Shown: piece after piece, positions 1 through 7,821 of the stretch
How positions within the stretch are numbered: the stretch's first letter is position 1
Layout: each line of letters begins with the position of its first letter
Source of the DNA: a candidate division CSSED10-310 bacterium
GTDB taxonomy: Bacteria > CSSED10-310 > JAFGJC01
Assembly: GCA_016929305.1 (NCBI GenBank)
Contig: JAFGJC010000376.1
Span: 1 to 20,144 of the forward strand
Direction: 5' to 3'
DNA: 20,144 nt
Notes under the pieces: generated by a model
The model's input: the letters and a program-made list of their open reading frames with translations, nothing else
Told to the model about the DNA's origin: nothing
Database searches by the model: none
Position numbers and translations under genes: made by a program

Positions 1-1
1 A

Positions 2-190
2 ATCCCGGAAATAAGATTACCGGTATTCAGTGAAAATGGTCTCACTTTTGAATCCAAAAAAATTAACATGAATTTTTTTGCATTCAACGGGCAGTACGCA
101 GGAGGAATGGCCAGGGTATCAGACAGCTCCATCATAAACATATCAGCTGGCGGTGGCTTGATCCCAATTTTGCTTGCTGAATCCATTTAA
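2..190 (+). CDS. C-terminal end of an unidentified protein (partial)
   Basis: An open frame enters from the left edge and ends at TAA 188-190, giving about 62 residues of the C-terminus. It is rich in beta-branched and glycine residues, contains NGQYAGGMARVSD, and ends in a hydrophobic stretch (GGGLIPILLAESI). I do not recognise the family. The pattern would fit the end of a beta-rich envelope or secretion protein, but that is only an impression. The next gene on the same strand starts 105 nt later, after a perfect palindrome, so the two may not share a promoter. The frame is uninterrupted; the identity is unknown. Confidence 0.55.
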   Translation: MPEIRLPVFSENGLTFESKKINMNFFAFNGQYAGGMARVSDSSIINISAGGGLIPILLAESI

Positions 191-206
191 GTGTTATCGA
201 TAACAC
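191..206. promoter_or_regulatory. Perfect 16-bp palindrome, candidate operator
   Basis: GTGTTATCGATAACAC is a perfect inverted repeat that begins at the base after the upstream stop codon and lies about 90 bp before the ATG of the membrane-protein gene. The central CG and TGTTA/TAACA arms resemble LacI/GalR-family operators (for example the GntR-type ATGTTACCGGTAACAT). There is no U-tract after it, so it is unlikely to be a terminator. No regulator gene is visible in the window. That it is an operator is inference. Confidence 0.4.
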
Positions 207-295
207 CTCCCTTATCTCCGAAATTGCGGGGAAGGTTGTAATTTGTCGATCGTTTCAGTTACTCTGATTTACACTGTGAGTCTTGTATTTACAAT

Positions 296-2179
296 ATGAA
301 GTGGATTGCACCTGTCATCATTATTATTCTCGCCTTTGTATCGGCGTATCAATCAATTGATGTCGGTTTTATTTCTGATGATTTTGTGCTGCTTCACACA
401 TCACAGACGGTATCCATTCCACGATTATTCACTGCCAACTGGCTCGGACAGGTTTCTTCGGGCGGATTTTACAGACCAATTACCACCCTCGTCTGGAAAC
501 TGGATTATTGGTGTAACGGGGTGAATCCCTCAGGGTATCATAAAACAAATATCATCATTCATTCCATGGTATCCCTGTTAGTATTTCTTTATATCCGGCT
601 GGTATCCGAGGATGATTGGATTGCTTTCATCAGCGCATCACTGTTTTCAGTGCATCCCGTTCATGTTGAAGCGACAACCTGGATTTCCGGACGAACTGAT
701 CTGATTGCCTCTCTGTTCTTCCTCAGCTCCCTATTCATTTTAGGGCATGCATACAAATACAAGCTTCGACCGGGGTTTTCTATTTTCATCTCACTGGGAT
801 TGGGACTGTTTAGCATGCTCTCAAAGGAAATTGCGTTTACCCTGCCATTCATCGTGTGCTTAACATTAATGAACATTCACCGCGAAGTTACCTGGCGATT
901 TCCGATAAAACGGACGATAGTTCTTTTTTTCCTTACTCTTACAACTGTCCTTATTCTTAGAAAACTGTTTCTGGGAAATTTTGTTGCAGGATACGGAACA
1001 GATACCCATTTCCGAATCGGCGGGTTTATCTTTACGTATCTGTTTCAATATTTGGAATGGTTTCTCATTCCATTCCGAATCGGGATTGAATCTGGAACCC
1101 TATCGTGGACAATAACCGTCATATCATTGATTCTTTTATTATTGGGAGCTTTTTTATCACGACATACCCGTCTTGGTATTTCATGGTTGATCATTACGAG
1201 TCTGCCGATCTTGAACCTATGCCGGCAACAATATATTTATCTGCCTTCATTGGGATTTTTTTGGATTTTGGGAGTGTTAATACGACCGGGTATCAAAACC
1301 GCTAGGCCAATAACAGCCAAAACCATTATCCAGTGGTTTGTTTTAGTTAGTATGATCGGAATTTATACCGTCCGGTCGTCAGAATGCATCGACATGTGGC
1401 GGGAAACTGGAAAGCTGGGAATTTGGATTGAGGAAACCTTTAAAGCAAACTATCCCAGTATTAATCAGAAGAAGCGGATTGTATTTATTAAACCGTCTGG
1501 AAGCCCATACCGGATCGAAATCTTTCAGAACGGATTGACCGAAGCGCTTCAGCTTTGGTACAAGAACCCGGAGTTATCGGCTGTCCGGAAATTTTCTTTT
1601 CAGACATTTAATGATTACCGGAAAGGTGACGATATCGTGTTGGAAGTGAAAAATAACCGTATTTGGAACCTTACAGATATCTATGAGACCATCAGCGATT
1701 TCATTCCATTGCCTGCAAAGCAACAGTCGATGGCAATTTCATCGAAAACTCCAACCGCAGAAGTTTCAAATCTCGATGTTTCATGTCGTGGATTGCGCAT
1801 TTACAGCAGTCTGGCAAATTCTGTTTGGTTGCCGAACAATGCTTCGGTTGCTGAGTTATCTGTCTTTTTTACGGATGATAGCGTTGAATCGTTTGTGATC
1901 ATATGTGGTAAAGACACCTCGGAGTGGGCTATCAGCCGTAAAGATGTGCGTCCGGAAGTCGCTCATGATATCGCTCCCATTATTTACAGTAGTTACCGTG
2001 AAGATGCAGATGAAATCCCATTTCCGGACAATACTTTTTGGTCGGATTATGTCTGGTATGAGGAACACCAAATCAAAGCAATAAAATGCCGATGTTTAAT
2101 GCCGGAATCAGGTCCTAATGGTGAAATCCCTGTTCTGGAAATAAAACAAATTCTGGTAGATGTTGGAGGAACGAGATAA
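296..2179 (+). CDS. TMTC/GT-C-like polytopic membrane glycosyltransferase
   Basis: This 627-residue protein has an N-terminal signal-anchor helix followed by many hydrophobic segments up to about residue 360, and then a soluble C-terminal part. Features of GT-C enzymes related to TMTC (DUF1736) proteins are visible: an acidic pair DD at 28-29 in the first outer loop, YRPITTLVW near 59-67, HKTNIIIHS near 82-90, SVHPVHVEATTWISGRTD near 118-135, SKE at 176-178, and YIYLPSLGF near 313-321. Such enzymes usually move sugars from a polyprenyl-phosphate donor to acceptors outside the cytoplasmic membrane. TMTC proteins normally end in TPR repeats; here residues 380-627 are a beta-rich region without recognisable TPRs. 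ATG 296 has no strong ribosome site, but no other in-frame ATG, GTG or TTG follows the stop at 239-241. It leads a compact run with the radical SAM genes downstream. The family call is fairly sure; the acceptor is unknown. Confidence 0.7.
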   Translation: MKWIAPVIIIILAFVSAYQSIDVGFISDDFVLLHTSQTVSIPRLFTANWLGQVSSGGFYRPITTLVWKLDYWCNGVNPSGYHKTNIIIHSMVSLLVFLYIRLVSEDDWIAFISASLFSVHPVHVEATTWISGRTDLIASLFFLSSLFILGHAYKYKLRPGFSIFISLGLGLFSMLSKEIAFTLPFIVCLTLMNIHREVTWRFPIKRTIVLFFLTLTTVLILRKLFLGNFVAGYGTDTHFRIGGFIFTYLFQYLEWFLIPFRIGIESGTLSWTITVISLILLLLGAFLSRHTRLGISWLIITSLPILNLCRQQYIYLPSLGFFWILGVLIRPGIKTARPITAKTIIQWFVLVSMIGIYTVRSSECIDMWRETGKLGIWIEETFKANYPSINQKKRIVFIKPSGSPYRIEIFQNGLTEALQLWYKNPELSAVRKFSFQTFNDYRKGDDIVLEVKNNRIWNLTDIYETISDFIPLPAKQQSMAISSKTPTAEVSNLDVSCRGLRIYSSLANSVWLPNNASVAELSVFFTDDSVESFVIICGKDTSEWAISRKDVRPEVAHDIAPIIYSSYREDADEIPFPDNTFWSDYVWYEEHQIKAIKCRCLMPESGPNGEIPVLEIKQILVDVGGTR

Positions 2180-2184
2180 TACAG

Positions 2185-3615
2185 ATGAAACCGAAGGCAC
2201 GGATTTTACTGATATTACCGTATTTTTCCGAGAAACGTCACTATGGAAGGATGTCTAAAGTAGCACCCTCACTTCTGCCTGTAAGTCTTGTTTATCTTGC
2301 AGGATATCTGGAACAGCAGAAATATATTGTGCAGATATTCGATGGCCAGGTTGAACCGATGAGTATCCAAACGATTCAAAAGGAGTTAATGGATTTTAAA
2401 CCTGATTTTGTTGGGATCACATGCATGACACCTATGGTTACAGAAACTCATATGGTCGCCCAAGCTGTAAAGTCTTACAATAAGAACATTCCTGTCATTG
2501 TCGGTGGAATCCATCCGACCGTGCTCCCAGATGAAATGATAAAGGACAACAACATTGACATTGTTGTAAGGGGAGAAGGCGAACTGACCTTTTCAGAATT
2601 AATAGAGCAGTTCATGGACCGTAAGTTAGACTCCATAAACGGACTGACATTCACTGATGGCGATCAAATTGTTCATACTCCCAATCGAGCGCTTCTGGAT
2701 GATTTAGACTGCCTTCCGCTACCGGCAAGGCATCTTGTCAAATACGATGGTTATCATCAAATACCTGATGCCGTTTTCGCTGAACCGCTTAGAGAAATTT
2801 TGACATCACGCGGTTGCCCGTTTAAATGTATTTTTTGTTCAGCACGCTTGCTCTCAGGATTCAAATATCGTTATCACTCACCTGAAAGAGTTCTTGAAGA
2901 AGTTGATTTACTGGTTCACCGGTATCATGCGAGGCAAATTGCGGTACTAGATGACAACTTTGTGGTGGATAGACAGCGAACTCAGGCGATATGCGAAGGT
3001 CTGCTGAAGAAAGACTATCATAAACGCCTGGTTTGGACGGCGGCGGCACGAGCTGATCAGGTTGACTTGGAACTTCTAAAATTAATGAAAAAAGCTGGCT
3101 TCGCTCTGGTTTCGTTTGGAGTAGAAACTGGTTCGGAACGGCTTTTGAAAATGATACAGAAAAATGAAACCATGGAACAGATTGAGCAAGCGGTTGCCTG
3201 GTCTCATGAAGCCGGCCTCAAAGTCCGGGGAACATTGATTCTGGGACTGCCGACTGAAACTTTGGATGATAGTATTGCCACGATAAATTGGGCGAAAAAT
3301 CTGAAACTCGATTTTGCTAAATTTTCGCTGGCTACTCCCTACCCCGGAACAGTTCTTTTCGATAAAGCTCTCAAGCAAGGTATGAAAGTTACAGACTGGT
3401 CCCATTTTTCATCCATGGCAGGATTCGCAGATTATGATCCGGTTTATGTTCCTGAAGGGCGAGATGCAAAAGAACTTGCACAATTACAAAAACGAGCTAT
3501 GCGTGAATTCTATATGCGGCCGAAACAAATTTGGAATCTGATCAGAAACATAACTTCATTTAATGATATCAAGATGTATTATTACGGAGCACGTTCTCTG
3601 CTTTTCAAAGGATAG
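2185..3615 (+). CDS. B12-binding-type radical SAM protein
   Basis: This is a 476-residue cytoplasmic enzyme. Residues about 5-145 look like a cobalamin-binding Rossmann domain (DFVGITCMTPMV near 74-85, VIVGGIHPTVLPDE near 104-117, VVRGEGELTFSEL near 127-139). The radical SAM domain follows, with C211, C215 and C218 in CPFKCIFC binding the 4Fe-4S cluster. Other family marks are RYHSPERVLEEV, DDNFV near 256-260, GVETGSERLL near 312-321 and the late LILGLPTET near 351-359. Members of this COG1032-like group carry out methylations, ring rearrangements and similar steps on lipids, glycans and natural products. GGAGGA at 2165-2170 lies somewhat far (14 nt) before ATG 2185. The gene follows the membrane protein by 5 nt and precedes the next radical SAM gene by 2 nt, so co-transcription is very likely. 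The family is sure; the substrate is not determinable. Confidence 0.88.
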   Translation: MKPKARILLILPYFSEKRHYGRMSKVAPSLLPVSLVYLAGYLEQQKYIVQIFDGQVEPMSIQTIQKELMDFKPDFVGITCMTPMVTETHMVAQAVKSYNKNIPVIVGGIHPTVLPDEMIKDNNIDIVVRGEGELTFSELIEQFMDRKLDSINGLTFTDGDQIVHTPNRALLDDLDCLPLPARHLVKYDGYHQIPDAVFAEPLREILTSRGCPFKCIFCSARLLSGFKYRYHSPERVLEEVDLLVHRYHARQIAVLDDNFVVDRQRTQAICEGLLKKDYHKRLVWTAAARADQVDLELLKLMKKAGFALVSFGVETGSERLLKMIQKNETMEQIEQAVAWSHEAGLKVRGTLILGLPTETLDDSIATINWAKNLKLDFAKFSLATPYPGTVLFDKALKQGMKVTDWSHFSSMAGFADYDPVYVPEGRDAKELAQLQKRAMREFYMRPKQIWNLIRNITSFNDIKMYYYGARSLLFKG

Positions 3616-3617
3616 TC

Positions 3618-4700
3618 ATGTTTAAAATTCCTGACATCTACCGAAAAATTAACGATCTCCATGCTTGGTTACCCAAAAAATTTGGAAGAGGGTATGCGCT
3701 TCCTCCTCTGCGTGTCGGCTGCGTACTCACACACCGATGCAATTTAAAATGTTCGATGTGTTTTGTATGGAAACATGGTTCTAAAGACCTGATGGTTAAC
3801 GAATTAACGACATCAGAATGGCTGTCGATTTTCGAACAGATACCAACGTTTTCAATCATTACATTTACAGGAGGGGAACCTTTAGTTCGCAAAGATTTCA
3901 ATTTGCTTATAGAAGCTGCATGTAAAAAGCACCGCGTGCACCTGGTTACCAACGGAACCCTCGCTGACAATGAAGATATTGAACGTTTCATACGGTTAAG
4001 TCCCAAATGGCTGACGGGAAAAGGATTATTGAGTGTTGGTGTCTCTTTGGAAGGTCCTCAGGAAGTCCATGATCAAATGGTTAATGTTCCGGGAGCTTTT
4101 GATAAGACAACAACTATGCTTAGAAAATTAGCAGAGGCAAAACGTAAGGCCGGCATCAAATATCCTCTTCTCGACCTCAAAATTGTTATCTGCCGAGAAA
4201 CGCACGGATCTCTTCTTGCTTTGTATGATATTGCTGATAATCTTGGATTGGATATCATATCCTACCAGCAATGCTCCACACAGGAATCTTCGTATGGTAT
4301 TGATCAAACCGTTCCGGAAGGGCACTACAAAGCACCCGCTCCTGTCGAACCAATTGATTCGTCATCTCTTCGTGATGAACTTCACGAGTTGATCCATAGA
4401 GCCAAGCGAGGGAAAACGGTTTTGCGTTTTAATCCGGAAATGCCTGTGGAGATGTTTGTCAAGAGATATCAGAATATGTTCCCGCTAAAAGAATTCACCT
4501 GTTCGGCTGCGTGGAGTATAATGCATATCGGACCTTACGGAACTGTTTATCCCTGTTTCTCTATCCCCATGGGCAATCTCAGGGAAACATCCTTAGCTAA
4601 AATTTGGAACGGTATTCCTTATCGGGAATTTCGGAACGAATTAAAAGAAAAATGTATTTATCCTGGTTGCATTGGTTGTTGTGTGATGAAGAAAAGATAG
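3618..4700 (+). CDS. Radical SAM protein with SPASM-type C-terminus
   Basis: A 360-residue protein. C41, C45 and C48 (CNLKCSMC) ligate the radical SAM cluster and TGGEP at 84-88 is the SAM-contacting motif. The C-terminus holds a SPASM-like cysteine set: C295, then G308-x4-C313, then C346, C351, C354 and C355. This indicates one or more auxiliary Fe-S clusters, as in MoaA/PqqE/anSME relatives, which often modify peptides, proteins or sugars. Start ATG 3618 is 2 nt after the previous stop, with AAAGGA just upstream acting as ribosome site. No short precursor peptide gene is visible nearby, so a RiPP role is unsupported. Its neighbours (membrane GT-C proteins and a methyltransferase) favour an envelope or saccharide role by inference. 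Confidence 0.85.
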   Translation: MFKIPDIYRKINDLHAWLPKKFGRGYALPPLRVGCVLTHRCNLKCSMCFVWKHGSKDLMVNELTTSEWLSIFEQIPTFSIITFTGGEPLVRKDFNLLIEAACKKHRVHLVTNGTLADNEDIERFIRLSPKWLTGKGLLSVGVSLEGPQEVHDQMVNVPGAFDKTTTMLRKLAEAKRKAGIKYPLLDLKIVICRETHGSLLALYDIADNLGLDIISYQQCSTQESSYGIDQTVPEGHYKAPAPVEPIDSSSLRDELHELIHRAKRGKTVLRFNPEMPVEMFVKRYQNMFPLKEFTCSAAWSIMHIGPYGTVYPCFSIPMGNLRETSLAKIWNGIPYREFRNELKEKCIYPGCIGCCVMKKR

Positions 4701-4728
4701 GTATACTAGCTTTCGATGAGGGTCAGTA

Positions 4729-5331
4729 ATGGCATTTCGACGTTTTGAGGACATACTTGCTTGGCAGCAGGCAAGGACGCTGGTCAGCGAAATCTACAGT
4801 GTAACAACAACGGTTGACACACTTCGGCGTGATCTGCGTTTAACGGATCGACTTCAAGGATCGTCAATTTCCGTTATGTCCAGTATCGCAAAGGGTTTTG
4901 CAACAGGAACTCCCGCGGGGTTCGCTGAAAATCTTCGTGAGTCGATAACCGCGGCCACTGAGCTGCAATCATTGCTCTATGTCTGTGCAGATCTTGAACG
5001 AATCGATCGCCGGCTTTTCGATCGATTGACACAGATGACCCAGATATGCATCCGGATGTTGAAGGAATTGTACGGTCTGCTTCTAAAAAAACTGGAACAG
5101 CGAGCTCAGGTTAAATCCGCTAAGGAGCAGATAGGCTCAAACAACGTATATGTCGTATCGGAACCATCGGGCAAGAATTCACCCACACGCAGATCACGGG
5201 CTTACAGCCATCCAGATGAAAACAAACCTGTTGAAGAAAAAAGTTCTTCTGATTCAGATATGGAGGAATTGGAGCGACCCGATATGACGTATCCTTTCGA
5301 ACGTGATGATATCCTCGACTCGCCCAATTGA
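4729..5331 (+). CDS. Four-helix-bundle (23S rRNA IVS-like) protein with acidic tail
   Basis: A 200-residue protein. Residues about 5-125 match the four-helix-bundle family first known from intervening sequences in 23S rRNA genes: FEDILAWQQARTLVSEIY at the start, then RLQGSSISVMSSIAKGFATG, a degenerate form of the usual RAavSIpsNIAEG motif, then LRESITAATELQSLL. Residues about 126-200 are a polar, low-complexity tail with basic and then acidic runs (EEKSSSDSDMEELE), probably disordered and not usual for the family. GAGGG at 4718-4722 sits 6 nt before the ATG. It is placed between two SPASM radical SAM genes in the same direction, so it may act with them. The function of the family is unknown. 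A second, divergent member lies at 9104-9580. There is no rRNA here, so this is a free-standing gene. Confidence 0.8.
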   Translation: MAFRRFEDILAWQQARTLVSEIYSVTTTVDTLRRDLRLTDRLQGSSISVMSSIAKGFATGTPAGFAENLRESITAATELQSLLYVCADLERIDRRLFDRLTQMTQICIRMLKELYGLLLKKLEQRAQVKSAKEQIGSNNVYVVSEPSGKNSPTRRSRAYSHPDENKPVEEKSSSDSDMEELERPDMTYPFERDDILDSPN

Positions 5332-5355
5332 TTCATTAAAAGGTATCATTAAATA

Positions 5356-6402
5356 ATGGGATTTCCGCGTGTTCGCAAGCGTACTCTAAAACAACTGATC
5401 AACACGTTTCGCATTCGATATGGACGTTTTACTGAACCCATTTGCCGGCACGATCCTTCAGATATCATGGTTTTCATCACCACTCGGTGTAATTTGAAAT
5501 GTAACCGGTGTCCATTCATGCAGAATTCCCCTTATTCACCTCCAACAGCTATACCCGATATCTCGCTGGATTTTTTTGAGCAAATTTTGGATTGCTATCA
5601 TAAAGCTTCTGTTGTGGGTCTTGTGGGCGGGGAACCTCTGCTGCACAGTAATCTAATTGATCTGATATGGAGTGCTTCACGATTCAAAATGACAGTTAAT
5701 GTATCTACCAACGGGATCTTATTGACGGAAGAATACAGCCGGAAACTATTAGACACTCCTCTAGGCTTTTTAAATGTATCCCTTGATGCCCCCGACCCGG
5801 AAACCTACCAGCGAGTGAGGGGTGGAAGCGAAAATATATTCCATCGAATTCTGGAAAACACAGCAGCTTTCAGCGATTTGCGCAATAAAAGTAATCCTTT
5901 GACAAAGTTATGGTTAAGCTATGTTGCAGACATCGATAACGTAACACGTATTCCCGAATTCGCTCTGTTGGCAAAAGAGATCGGAGCTGACGTTGTTTTT
6001 TGCCAGAATGTCTTGTCGTATCAATGTTCTGATTTAACTTCGGGCAGTAAAGCGCTGCATGATACACCCGAAGTACGAAAACTGATCTCTCAACTTGAAA
6101 TACCCGGCGGAATACAGGTCATTATGCCGCCGTTAATTCCTCAAGAAGAAAGTTGCCATTGTGTTAAATGTAAACATCCCTTCACAATGCTGTCTCTTGA
6201 TGGAGCTGGAAATCTATCTCCATGTTGTGTCATTCCGCCACATCCAAAGTATGGAAATATCGCTCAGAATATTTCTGGCTGGAGAAATGTATCACCATTA
6301 AAGGAAATCAGATCATCGATGCTGCATGATACAGATGCGTTCGATGAAATATGTCTTGACTGCTGGGAACGATTCTCAATGGGTCATGAAAATCACTCCT
6401 GA
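5356..6402 (+). CDS. Radical SAM/SPASM domain protein
   Basis: A 348-residue protein. C45, C49 and C52 (CNLKCNRC) form the radical SAM cluster site and GGEP at 91-94 is the SAM motif. The C-terminal SPASM-like part has C267, C269, C272, then G285-x4-C290, C291, and a late C333/C336 pair. It is a different subfamily from the protein at 3618-4700: the sequences share only motifs. AAAAGG about 12 nt before the ATG is a plausible ribosome site. It is the last + strand gene of the run and its final 10 bp overlap the end of the convergent membrane-protein gene. The substrate is unknown; peptide or saccharide modification is a family-level possibility. Confidence 0.83.
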   Translation: MGFPRVRKRTLKQLINTFRIRYGRFTEPICRHDPSDIMVFITTRCNLKCNRCPFMQNSPYSPPTAIPDISLDFFEQILDCYHKASVVGLVGGEPLLHSNLIDLIWSASRFKMTVNVSTNGILLTEEYSRKLLDTPLGFLNVSLDAPDPETYQRVRGGSENIFHRILENTAAFSDLRNKSNPLTKLWLSYVADIDNVTRIPEFALLAKEIGADVVFCQNVLSYQCSDLTSGSKALHDTPEVRKLISQLEIPGGIQVIMPPLIPQEESCHCVKCKHPFTMLSLDGAGNLSPCCVIPPHPKYGNIAQNISGWRNVSPLKEIRSSMLHDTDAFDEICLDCWERFSMGHENHS

Positions 6403-7694
6403 CAAATTCCCCATGGCATTCCGCTGACACCTCTGAGAAATTGAACATCATGCCAATCCCACAATCTTGAGGGTTTTTCATCAATATTTACAGGACGGGC
6501 ATTCCATTCAGTAGGTCCCCATTGCATTGAACCCTGGTAGTGAATGAAAAAACTTATTACTGCAAAAACAAATAATACAGATACCATGGCTCTTCTTAAA
6601 ACATTGCTTTTCACATATTCTTTTGATGTGAGAGGAATCAGCAGAAAAAGTAAAAAAGGTGTCATGTCCGCGAATAAGCGAGGTCCGAAACACCATCCTC
6701 CCCACCAGTGTGGAAATGTTGAAATGACAAGCCAATGCAGCAGAATGGTGACAAAAATCATCATCGTCAGCAATCGTTTTTCGTTATTTTTAGTGTAGAA
6801 GATCAATCCCAATGGAGTGAAAACAACATATGGACAATAAACGAGCAGGCCGCGGGCCGGGCTGATCAGATGACCAAAGAGAGCCTCAAAAAATCTGCCA
6901 CCATGTCCAATACGCGTCGGCAGGTAATACTCCGGCAGTAAAACATCAAGTTGCAGTTTATTGAAAATGAAATAGCCTAACAGGACCGTCAGGCATGACG
7001 AAAAATATATCCATCTTATTTTTCTGAAAACCTTTATCACATAAATACTTAGCGCTAACAATGGAATGACATTCGTTGGACGGACCACAAAGGAAAAACA
7101 TAGGAAAATCGCCGTCAAACTTGCTGCTACGGGTGCCATGTTTGGTCTGTCAATCAGAAAAAGAGCAAGCGTCAATAATAGTATTGACGGACCATGCTGC
7201 CATAATGCCCGTGAAGCTGTCGACCAAGCCGGCGTGCAAAACGCAAAAAGTAACATAAAAAAAACTGCGTAAGCGATTCCACTATAGCGATACGCAATCA
7301 AAAAAATCAAAAAAGCTGAAATCGACATGAAGAATGATGCGATGATCCGTTCCTGCCCTTTTGATGTATTCAGCCTCAATCCGCAGCCTATCTGCAATTT
7401 TTGGATAGTGACGGGAAGTGCATCGATTATCAGTAGCAAAGGGGCAGCCATTATTGATGTGCCATAGGGGAAAATGGTGTACGTATGATCCTGCCTTTTC
7501 ACGATTGTGAAATCGTTTGTTTTCAACATGTCGGAAAATTCATCGATGTTAAGATCACCTCGCTCAATAAAACTTCTCGCAACTGGCACAACCCACTTAA
7601 CATCACCTGTAGAATCAAAAATGCCCGATAAGTAACTTAAAAAAAGCAAAGGAATGCTGAAAACACCAATAACAGCTTTCATCACTTTTTTCAT
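6393..7694 (-). CDS. Polytopic membrane protein, GT-C glycosyltransferase-like
   Basis: A 433-residue protein with about nine to ten hydrophobic segments. Its motifs recur in bacterial GT-C-like proteins: an outer-loop acidic region (DSTGDVKWVVPVARS near 27-41, then GDLNIDEF), YTIFPYGTSIMAAP, LWQHGPSILLL, VVRPTNVIPLL, PARGLLVYCPYV, and HWWGGWCFGPRLFADMTPF near the C-terminus. The likely role is sugar transfer from a lipid carrier at the outer face of the membrane; no donor or acceptor can be named. The start is ATG at 7694, with AGGAG 10 nt upstream. It is convergent to the SPASM gene (10-bp overlap of the 3' ends) and divergent from the methyltransferase, so it is transcribed separately from the radical SAM run. 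It is only distantly like the GT-C protein at 296-2179. Confidence 0.65.
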   Translation of the reverse strand: MKKVMKAVIGVFSIPLLFLSYLSGIFDSTGDVKWVVPVARSFIERGDLNIDEFSDMLKTNDFTIVKRQDHTYTIFPYGTSIMAAPLLLIIDALPVTIQKLQIGCGLRLNTSKGQERIIASFFMSISAFLIFLIAYRYSGIAYAVFFMLLFAFCTPAWSTASRALWQHGPSILLLTLALFLIDRPNMAPVAASLTAIFLCFSFVVRPTNVIPLLALSIYVIKVFRKIRWIYFSSCLTVLLGYFIFNKLQLDVLLPEYYLPTRIGHGGRFFEALFGHLISPARGLLVYCPYVVFTPLGLIFYTKNNEKRLLTMMIFVTILLHWLVISTFPHWWGGWCFGPRLFADMTPFLLFLLIPLTSKEYVKSNVLRRAMVSVLFVFAVISFFIHYQGSMQWGPTEWNARPVNIDEKPSRLWDWHDVQFLRGVSGMPWGICQE

Positions 7695-7739
7695 GACTAT
7701 GACAACTCCTGACTGAAAGCTTGAATTATCATGAACATT

Positions 7740-7745
7740 TATAAT
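7740..7745 (+). promoter_or_regulatory. TATAAT box in the divergent intergenic region
   Basis: The 127-nt gap between the divergent membrane-protein and methyltransferase genes holds a perfect TATAAT at 7740-7745 reading toward the methyltransferase. The nearest -35-like hexamer (TTGAAT, 7721-7726) is only 13 nt away, which is too short for a standard sigma-70 promoter. It is therefore a weak candidate -10 element. No clear terminator or operator is seen in this gap. Confidence 0.25.
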
Positions 7746-7821
7746 AGCATGCCTGTTATTGATAAAATATTATTTTATATTCTCAGAACTCTATCCAAAA
7801 AATATGAGGAAACATGACACG

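Noticed and set aside
661..1048. Minus-strand open frames inside the GT-C gene
   Set aside because: They have no ribosome site, no family motifs and no plausible protein composition, while the + frame carries clear GT-C motifs throughout.
4729..5331. Intervening sequence within a 23S rRNA gene
   Set aside because: The four-helix-bundle family is known from such insertions, but protein genes with short gaps lie on both sides and there is no rRNA sequence.
4701..5355. RiPP precursor peptide for the SPASM enzymes
   Set aside because: No short Cys-, Gly- or Thr-rich frame with a ribosome site is present in the gaps; the only gene between the SPASM genes is the four-helix-bundle protein.
7759..7821. 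Longer methyltransferase starting at TTG 7759 or ATG 7804
   Set aside because: Neither has a ribosome site. GAGGA before ATG 7822 decides the start, and the added residues are hydrophobic and AT-derived.
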